From: SZUA-254 sp031379665
GTDB taxonomy: Bacteria > Bacteroidota > Ignavibacteria > UBA10030 > SZUA-254
Direction: 5' to 3'
Length of the DNA stretch: 10,315 nucleotides
NCBI GenBank assembly: GCA_031379665.1
Contig: JANNFI010000106.1
Span: 1-10,315 of the forward strand
The position numbers and the translations under genes were made by a program. Of this stretch, positions 1-4,901 are shown piece by piece. Numbering within the stretch: position 1 is the first letter of the stretch; every line of letters starts with the position of its first letter. The notes beneath the pieces were generated by a model. The model was not told the DNA's origin and made no database searches. It worked only from the letters and a program-made list of their open reading frames with translations.

Positions 1-2
1 TC

Positions 3-1508
3 TCGGGGTTGGAGACGAGAAGGGACATCGGAGTGTGGCTGACCAGCCCGCCGCCGCCCCCACCCCCGCCGCCGGACACCATCCCCGCGGGCGGGTCTGC
101 GATGGCGGTGTACGGGGAAGCAATCGCGTCGCCGTGGATCAACGGTTCGTGGAGTTCGACGAATAATTTCCAGTCAACGGAGCGGGTATACGCCGGAACC
201 GCGGCCGTCAAGGCGGTGCAGGCCGCCTGGGGCGCCGTGAGCTTCCACAGCGGGAGTTGGGCAAGTCCCGTCCCGGTGAACGCAGCGGCCGGCGACAATC
301 TCCGCCTCACGGTCTACCCGGAATCGCTCGTCACGCTCAGGGTCGAGCTGCAGAATGACCTGGGCGAGACCTTCGGGTTCGCGATGCTCGAGCAGGTACC
401 CGCGGGCGTGTGGTCGACGTACGTCCTGCCGGTACAGGACCTCAATCCCGGCAACCTGGTGGTCCACCAGGTCACGGTCCAGAATTACCTCAACCGGACG
501 GTGACCTACCATCTCGACGAGATGAAGTTCATCACCTCGAACGACACGACGGTCGTCGACACGACAGTCGTCGAGGACACCACCGTGACGCCCACGCTCA
601 AGTACGATCGGCTGTTCGTCGATTTCGGGGACGTCGGTATCGGCGATGAAAAAACCGACTCTGTCCAGGTCATAAACGATAACGATTTCGACGTCGTCGT
701 CACCGACTTGCGGACCACATCGGGCCGTTTCACTGCCCGATTGGATCAGACGTCGATTGCCGCAAAATCGAGTCGGAAGTTGTACCTCGGGTTCAAACCA
801 GACCGGCGGGCCACCGAGACCGACCTGGTGATCTCCTTCGCCGGCGCCGTCACGCGGGTCGACACAGTCCGATTACGCGGCACCGGGGCCAAGCGCGGCC
901 GGAGCCGGTACTCGCGTGGCACCATCGTTGTCCCGCCGCCGCCCGAAGACGGCATGGTTTCGGACAGCTTCTATGTGACGAATGACGGGGACCTCTCACT
1001 CAACCTTAGTTCCGTCACAACGACCCACGCCGCAATCGAGGTGTCACCGGCGACGGCTGTCATACCGGCCAACGACAGCCTCCTTTTTAGATTGAGTATT
1101 TCGCCCAAAAATGGCAAATCCGTCTCGGGTTATGTGATTCTGACACCCACGACGGGCGCTCCGGACTCGATCGGGATCGAGATGGATGCCATCGCCGGCA
1201 CCACGCCCGGAGCCTATGCATTGTCGCAGAATTATCCGAACCCGTTCAACCCTGAGACCAGAATCAATTATACCCTGCCCTCACAGTCGTACGTACGGAT
1301 GATCGTGTATAACGTCTTCGGGCAGGAGGTCGCCATCCTCAGGGACGGGATCGAGAACGGCGGGACCGGAGAGGTGATCTGGAACGGGAAGTCGAACGAC
1401 GGCGCATCGGTACCGAGCGGCGCGTATTTCTTCAGGCTTGACGCGCGTGATATCGAAGGATCCGGAACCACGTTCACGAGCACAAGAAGCATGCTGTTGA
1501 TCAAATAA
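3..1508 (+). CDS. T9SS-exported carbohydrate-binding protein, probable GH18 chitinase paralogue, 5' truncated
   Basis: C-terminal part of a secreted multidomain protein; the reading frame is open to the left edge, so the true start lies outside. Numbering from the in-frame TTG at 9: proline linker (14-22, nine Pro); a jelly-roll carbohydrate-binding-like domain (about 32-175; VYGEAIASPW at the start, YHLDEMKF at the end); a Thr/Val linker (about 176-195); an ASH/HYDIN-type Ig domain (198-293, ending LRGTGA); a second Ig-like domain (318-397); and a T9SS type A sorting domain (403-499; QNYPNPFNP, then YNVFGQEV and a final MLLIK). All domains match in order the C-terminal half of the next gene, at roughly 60-70% identity by eye, so a GH18 domain probably lies upstream. 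That is inference. The TTG at 9 has no ribosome binding site and is unlikely to be the real start. The 40 bases before the proline codons align poorly with the paralogue (see findings). Confidence 0.85.
   Translation, partial: SGLETRRDIGVWLTSPPPPPPPPPDTIPAGGSAMAVYGEAIASPWINGSWSSTNNFQSTERVYAGTAAVKAVQAAWGAVSFHSGSWASPVPVNAAAGDNLRLTVYPESLVTLRVELQNDLGETFGFAMLEQVPAGVWSTYVLPVQDLNPGNLVVHQVTVQNYLNRTVTYHLDEMKFITSNDTTVVDTTVVEDTTVTPTLKYDRLFVDFGDVGIGDEKTDSVQVINDNDFDVVVTDLRTTSGRFTARLDQTSIAAKSSRKLYLGFKPDRRATETDLVISFAGAVTRVDTVRLRGTGAKRGRSRYSRGTIVVPPPPEDGMVSDSFYVTNDGDLSLNLSSVTTTHAAIEVSPATAVIPANDSLLFRLSISPKNGKSVSGYVILTPTTGAPDSIGIEMDAIAGTTPGAYALSQNYPNPFNPETRINYTLPSQSYVRMIVYNVFGQEVAILRDGIENGGTGEVIWNGKSNDGASVPSGAYFFRLDARDIEGSGTTFTSTRSMLLIK
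543..572 (+). repeat. 15-bp tandem repeat encoding DTTVV linker units
   Basis: Two 15-bp units (543-557 and 558-572) differ at one base and encode DTTVV DTTVV. A third degenerate unit (EDTTV) follows. They form the flexible linker between the carbohydrate-binding-like and first Ig-like domain. The second gene has a differently built linker at the equivalent place. Confidence 0.75.
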
Positions 1509-1520
1509 CCTCGGACGAAA

Positions 1521-1570
1521 CCACGGGAGCTTCGCAGGAACGTAATGACAATTTCTGCGAAGCTCCGTGG
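1521..1570 (+). terminator. Strong hairpin after the first gene, possible terminator
   Basis: The arms 1521-1537 and 1555-1570 pair almost perfectly: CACGGGAGCTTCGCAG against CTGCGAAGCTCCGTG, with one bulged G and an outer C-G pair. The loop is about 17 nt and can close further by A-T pairs. It starts 12 bases after the stop codon at 1508. There is no run of T after the stem, so it is not a canonical intrinsic terminator; 3'-end protection or factor-assisted termination is equally possible. The rest of the gap up to about 1660 is AT-rich, and I see no gene in it. Confidence 0.5.
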
Positions 1571-1660
1571 ATATGCAGTAAAATAATTTCGCGATTTACC
1601 CGATTCGGATTTTTATGGAGATAAATTATTGAAATATCATCCTCATACGGGAAATAGTTC

Positions 1661-1689
1661 TTGAATGTCTTGAGATAATTTGATATCGT
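1661..1689 (+). promoter_or_regulatory. Predicted promoter of the GH18 chitinase gene
   Basis: TTGAAT (1661-1666) and TATCGT (1684-1689) are 17 bases apart, each 4/6 to the sigma-70 consensus. What supports it is conservation: the same two hexamers at the same spacing occur before the third gene (4802-4830), within otherwise diverged sequence, and lie 70 and 68 bases before the respective start codons. It does not match the Bacteroidetes TAnnTTTG -7 box well. The transcription start would be near 1696. Confidence 0.5.
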
Positions 1690-1702
1690 CATTGAGTATG
1701 CA

Positions 1703-1722
1703 GGTGATCTGAGATGATCACC
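1703..1722 (+). promoter_or_regulatory. 5'-leader hairpin of the GH18 gene
   Basis: GGTGATC (1703-1709) and GATCACC (1716-1722) form a perfect 7-bp stem with a 6-nt loop. It lies about 7 bases into the predicted leader and well before the ribosome binding site. A hairpin with the same loop size occupies the matching place before the third gene. It could stabilise the 5' end of the mRNA or be a dyad operator; neither is shown. Confidence 0.4.
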
Positions 1723-1746
1723 GGCTCTTCATCCATCAATATTCCT

Positions 1747-1762
1747 GGAGGAAACTCTATTG
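1747..1762 (+). promoter_or_regulatory. Ribosome binding site deciding a TTG start
   Basis: GGAGG (1747-1751) lies 8 bases before TTG (1760-1762). The first in-frame ATG at 1775 would be 23 bases from the RBS, too far. The third gene repeats the pattern (GGAGGAAA, then TTGAC), which supports TTG as the start of both. Confidence 0.75.
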
Positions 1763-4660
1763 ACGAAATATCAAATGGCAAAAGGCAACTCCCTCGCTTT
1801 CATCCTCTCCCTCACACTCCTCACATCCACACTTTCACTCTCACAGAAATCGGGTCAATCGGATAACTCAGCTTCGTCCGACCCCACGATGATTGTGGCC
1901 GCCCACGTCCCCTCCTGGGATGTTCATATGGGCTCCGGCACCGACGGCAACTACGGTGATATGCCGGTCGACAGCATCGATTTCAACACAATGACCCATT
2001 ATGTCTCATTTGCGGCCGGTTTTGCCACAAATGGGAGCTCGATCATATGGAACAACCTCGTCACTTCGAGACGTAAACCCTTGAACGACATCGTCCACGC
2101 GCACGGAAAGCCTGTTTTACTTTGCATTGGCGGTTCCGGGTCCGATGGGTATTTCACCACGGGGCTCTCGGCAGCCAACCGGGCGACTGCGGTCAACACG
2201 ATCCTCGCCGCCGTCCGAACCTATGGCTACGACGGCATCGACTGGGATTGGGAGCCCTTCGGCACGAGTGACACGACCATCCTCTTCCCCGTGATCCGCG
2301 CACTACACGACTCCTTCCAGACGATGCAGGCGGCGTACGATCCCTCCAGACACCCGATCCAGACCGCCGATATCAACCCCGGGGGGGGAAGCGCTCAGGC
2401 GAACCTCTGGAAGCAGGTCGCTCCATACCTGGAGTTCATCATGCTGATGTCCTACGATAAAATCGGGGACTGGACGGAAATGGTTTATTATGATTACGCG
2501 CCTTATTCGCGCATCAATAATGTGATCGTCGACCGGATGCCCGGGGGAGGACAGGAGATGGCCACCGCTCAGCGGCAGGCGCTTCAGATGACCGCTGCCG
2601 GGTTCCCGGCGGGAAAGGTCGTCGTCGGCATCGACTTCATGGCCGGGATGGCCACCGGAGGTTCCGGCACCTGGGCCGGCGGCGCCACATGGCCCCGGCA
2701 GGCGTGGAGTACGGCACCGGTGTTCGAGGTCGATTACAAGTTCGACGTATTCTACAAGGAGTACCTCGACACCGCCTCGGCCGCCATCCGGCACTGGGAC
2801 GACACGGCGAAGGCGTATTTTCTGAGCATCGACAAACCCGGGAGCGCCGAAGACCGGTTCATCGGGTATGCCGGCGGACCAGGGCAGGATTCAACGTTTT
2901 ACCATCACGTCAAACTAGCCCGGGACCTCGGGATCGGCGGGATCATGATCTGGGACCTGAGCGAATCGTACCTCGGGACGGGGCGCTTCCCGGTGTCAGG
3001 TTACCCCAATCTTGAACGCAACTGGCTCACGAACCAGATGAGGAAGTACCTGCTCGGGGTCGTTCCACCTCCGCCGCCACCACCTCCGCCGCCACCGCCT
3101 CCGCCGCCTCCTCCCCCGCCGCCTCCTCCCCCGCCTCCGGTCGACAGCATACCCGGAGGAGGGACCGCCACCGATTCGATCATTGTCTATGAGGACGCGG
3201 TCGCGTCGCCGTGGGTCAACGGTTCGTGGGGCTCGTCGATCACGTTCCAGTCGACCGAGCGGGTCTATGACGGCTCCAATTCCATCAAGGCCGTCCAGGG
3301 CGCGTGGGGGGCCGTGAGTCTCCATAGCGGCAGCTGGGGCAGCCCGGTTCCGCTGACGGTGGGGAACAACGACGAACTGCGATTGAGCGTGTTTCCTGAA
3401 GCCGTGGCGACGCTCAGGGTCGAACTCCAGAACGACCTCGGCGAGCAGTTCGGCTTCGCGATGCTCAACTCCGTCCCCGTGGGCAGGTGGTCGACGTACA
3501 CGATCCCGGTGAGCAGTCTCAATCCCGACAATCACGTCATCCACCAGGTGACGGTCCAGAATTTTCTCAGCACCCCCGTGACATACCACCTCGACGAGTT
3601 GAAGTTCCTCCGCCTCTCGGATACCACGGGGTCGGGTGGGGGAACGGACACGACCGGCTCGGGTGGGGGAACGGACACGACCGGCTCGGCCGGCGGGACG
3701 GACACGACCGGCTCGGGCGGCGGGACGGACACGACAGGGTCCGGTATCCTGGCTATAAAATACGACCGGTTGATGGTCGATTTCGGGACGGTCGGGATCG
3801 GCGACGAAAAATCAGATTCGGTCAGCGTCACCAACGACAACGACGTTCCGATCGAGATCGCCGAAATCAGGACAACGTCGGGCCGTTTCACCGCCCGGAT
3901 GGACCAAAGGACGATCGGGCCGAAATCGAGCAGGAAGATGTACGTCGTCTTCACGCCCGACAGGCGCGCCACCGAGAACGACCTGGTCATCTCGACGATC
4001 GGGACGGTCACACGCCGCGACACGATCCAGCTCCGCGGGACCGGCGCAAGGCGGCCGAAGGGGAGATTTTCCCGGGGCCGCATCGACGTCAAACCGGTGC
4101 CGCCCGAGGATGTCGCGTCGGACAGCTTCTATGTCTCGAACGACGGCGACCTCCCGCTGACGCTCAATTCCGTGACGACCACGCACGCCTCCATCGGCGT
4201 GGCCCCTTCGTCGGCGGTCATCGAATCGAACGACAGCCTCCAGTTTCGCCTGAGCATCTCGACAACGACGAAGGGCGTCTTTTCGGGATACGTGGTCATC
4301 ACCCCTGCGGACGGCCCACCGGATTCACTCGCGATCGAGGTCTCCGGCAACGCTGTGCCCGGGGAGTACGCCCTCTCCCAAAACTATCCCAATCCATTCA
4401 ATCCGGAGACGAAATTCAACTATTCCCTCCCCTCGGAATCGTACGTCACGATGACGGTCTATAACGTTTTCGGGCAGGTTGTGGCGCTCCTGAGGGACGG
4501 TGTTGAGGAGATGGGCTATAAAGAGGCGGTTTGGAACGGCACGAACGAAGCGGGTTCACCGCTCCCGAGCGGCGCCTACTTCCTGCGGCTCCAGGCAAGG
4601 GATCTCGAAGGGTCTGCATCATCGTTCACACAGACCATTAGTATGCTCCTTATCAAGTGA
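1760..4660 (+). CDS. GH18 chitinase-like enzyme with CBM-like, Ig-like and T9SS sorting domains
   Basis: A 966-residue secreted enzyme predicted to cleave chitin or a related beta-1,4-GlcNAc polymer by the GH18 substrate-assisted mechanism. A signal peptide (about 1-30; hydrophobic LAFILSLTLLTSTLSLS) is followed by a GH18 barrel (about 42-430). The catalytic motif DGIDWDWE spans 158-165 with acid Glu165, helped by Asp161 and Asp163. MLMSYD (228-233) supplies the conserved Tyr232, and Trp398 in IMIWDL matches the barrel-floor Trp. Then come 25 consecutive Pro (436-460), a jelly-roll carbohydrate-binding-like domain (474-617), a Gly/Thr/Ser repeat linker (621-662), an ASH/HYDIN-type Ig domain (666-762), a second Ig-like domain (787-863) and a T9SS type A sorting domain (870-966; QNYPNPFNP, ending MLLIK). 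It should be exported by Sec, then cross the outer membrane by T9SS. Own promoter and RBS suggest a separate transcript. Chitin as substrate is inferred from the family. Confidence 0.92.
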   Translation: MTKYQMAKGNSLAFILSLTLLTSTLSLSQKSGQSDNSASSDPTMIVAAHVPSWDVHMGSGTDGNYGDMPVDSIDFNTMTHYVSFAAGFATNGSSIIWNNLVTSRRKPLNDIVHAHGKPVLLCIGGSGSDGYFTTGLSAANRATAVNTILAAVRTYGYDGIDWDWEPFGTSDTTILFPVIRALHDSFQTMQAAYDPSRHPIQTADINPGGGSAQANLWKQVAPYLEFIMLMSYDKIGDWTEMVYYDYAPYSRINNVIVDRMPGGGQEMATAQRQALQMTAAGFPAGKVVVGIDFMAGMATGGSGTWAGGATWPRQAWSTAPVFEVDYKFDVFYKEYLDTASAAIRHWDDTAKAYFLSIDKPGSAEDRFIGYAGGPGQDSTFYHHVKLARDLGIGGIMIWDLSESYLGTGRFPVSGYPNLERNWLTNQMRKYLLGVVPPPPPPPPPPPPPPPPPPPPPPPPPVDSIPGGGTATDSIIVYEDAVASPWVNGSWGSSITFQSTERVYDGSNSIKAVQGAWGAVSLHSGSWGSPVPLTVGNNDELRLSVFPEAVATLRVELQNDLGEQFGFAMLNSVPVGRWSTYTIPVSSLNPDNHVIHQVTVQNFLSTPVTYHLDELKFLRLSDTTGSGGGTDTTGSGGGTDTTGSAGGTDTTGSGGGTDTTGSGILAIKYDRLMVDFGTVGIGDEKSDSVSVTNDNDVPIEIAEIRTTSGRFTARMDQRTIGPKSSRKMYVVFTPDRRATENDLVISTIGTVTRRDTIQLRGTGARRPKGRFSRGRIDVKPVPPEDVASDSFYVSNDGDLPLTLNSVTTTHASIGVAPSSAVIESNDSLQFRLSISTTTKGVFSGYVVITPADGPPDSLAIEVSGNAVPGEYALSQNYPNPFNPETKFNYSLPSESYVTMTVYNVFGQVVALLRDGVEEMGYKEAVWNGTNEAGSPLPSGAYFLRLQARDLEGSASSFTQTISMLLIK
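3065..3139 (+). repeat. 25-codon polyproline tract made of 15-nt units
   Basis: Twenty-five consecutive Pro codons link the GH18 and carbohydrate-binding-like domains. From 3068 the codons follow a five-codon period: CCT CCG CCG CCA CCA, then CCT CCG CCG CCA CCG, CCT CCG CCG CCT CCT, CCC CCG CCG CCT CCT and a partial unit. Growth by duplication of 15-nt units is the simplest reading. The first and third proteins have only nine Pro at the same place. A run this long should need EF-P for translation. Confidence 0.85.
3620..3745 (+). repeat. 27-bp tandem repeat, four full units plus a partial one
   Basis: Units at 3620-3646, 3647-3673, 3674-3700 and 3701-3727 are followed by an 18-base partial copy (3728-3745). 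Each encodes DTTGSGGGT (third unit DTTGSAGGT). The second unit's first 14 bases are kept in the third and fourth, showing recent duplication. The array is an interdomain linker, in frame, with no spacers, so it is not CRISPR. Confidence 0.9.
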
Positions 4661-4717
4661 GACCCCAAAGGTGTAGCTCGAATTACTGAATATTTTTTGC
4701 GAACCTCCGTTGACCTT

Positions 4718-4772
4718 CCCCCCCGATTCCGGCCGAATCACCCGGAATCAATGTTACAACCGGATGGGGGGG
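4718..4772 (+). other. Nested inverted repeats between the second and third genes
   Basis: A run of seven C (4718-4724) and a run of seven G (4766-4772) can pair around an inner perfect 8-bp stem, GATTCCGG (4725-4732) with CCGGAATC (4742-4749), loop 9 nt. No T-run follows, so it is not a typical intrinsic terminator for the second gene; a T6 run at 4692-4697 has no clear stem before it. It may still end or insulate transcription. No gene is seen in 4661-4898. Confidence 0.45.
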
Positions 4773-4791
4773 ATTTCCGGGGGCGAAGGGG
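4766..4791 (+). promoter_or_regulatory. Potential G-quadruplex just upstream of a promoter
   Basis: Runs of seven, five and four G (4766-4772, 4779-4783, 4788-4791) are separated by loops of 6 and 4 bases. Splitting the G7 run gives four GGG tracts, which fits an intramolecular G-quadruplex on the coding strand. It ends 10 bases before the predicted -35 box. The G7 run is also half of the outer inverted repeat, so the two structures would compete. Formation is inferred only. Confidence 0.35.
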
Positions 4792-4801
4792 AAAAAACCT
4801 C

Positions 4802-4830
4802 TTGAATTTGACGGGATTTTTGGATATCGT
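4802..4830 (+). promoter_or_regulatory. Predicted promoter of the third T9SS gene
   Basis: TTGAAT (4802-4807) and TATCGT (4825-4830), spacer 17, are identical in hexamers and spacing to the element at 1661-1689. The shared block runs from TCTTGAAT to GATATCGT with a diverged middle. This duplicated signal is better support than either hexamer's fit to consensus. Transcription would start near 4837. Confidence 0.5.
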
Positions 4831-4841
4831 TAATGTACTTC

Positions 4842-4859
4842 GACTGGACAGAGCCGGTC
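4842..4859 (+). promoter_or_regulatory. 5'-leader hairpin of the third gene
   Basis: GACTGG (4842-4847) pairs with CCGGTC (4854-4859) through one wobble pair, with a 6-nt loop. It sits 12 bases after the -10 box, against 14 in the second gene. The sequences differ but place and loop size agree. Confidence 0.35.
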
Positions 4860-4886
4860 ATACACCACTCAGCTTATATTGAATCC

Positions 4887-4901
4887 GGAGGAAATCATTT
4901 G
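4887..4901 (+). promoter_or_regulatory. Ribosome binding site deciding a TTG start
   Basis: GGAGG (4887-4891) is 7 bases before TTG (4899-4901). The in-frame ATG at 4833 gives a longer protein, but it has no RBS, lies almost on the predicted transcription start, and would put 22 residues before the conserved start context. The context GGAGGAAA followed by TTGAC and, six bases on, ATCA matches the second gene. Confidence 0.75.

Noticed and set aside
1501..1692. 63-residue minus-strand open frame in the gap
   Set aside because: No RBS, overlaps the end of the first gene and the long hairpin, and shows no recognisable family.
3001..3183. Polyglycine protein on the minus strand
   Set aside because: Simply the antisense reading of the proline codons.
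3620..3745. CRISPR-like regular repeat
   Set aside because: Units abut without spacers and are translated in frame as a linker.
3487..4464. 325-residue + strand open frame
   Set aside because: Alternative frame of the GH18 gene; Arg/Asp-rich repeats are the shadow of the 27-bp repeats and Ig-like domains.
4697..4882. 61-residue + strand open frame in the gap before the third gene
   Set aside because: Covers the inverted repeats, G runs and promoter; no RBS and no domain-like sequence.
4833..4898. ATG at 4833 as start of the third gene
   Set aside because: No RBS, lies at the predicted transcription start; the TTG at 4899 has GGAGG at good spacing and matches the second gene's start context.
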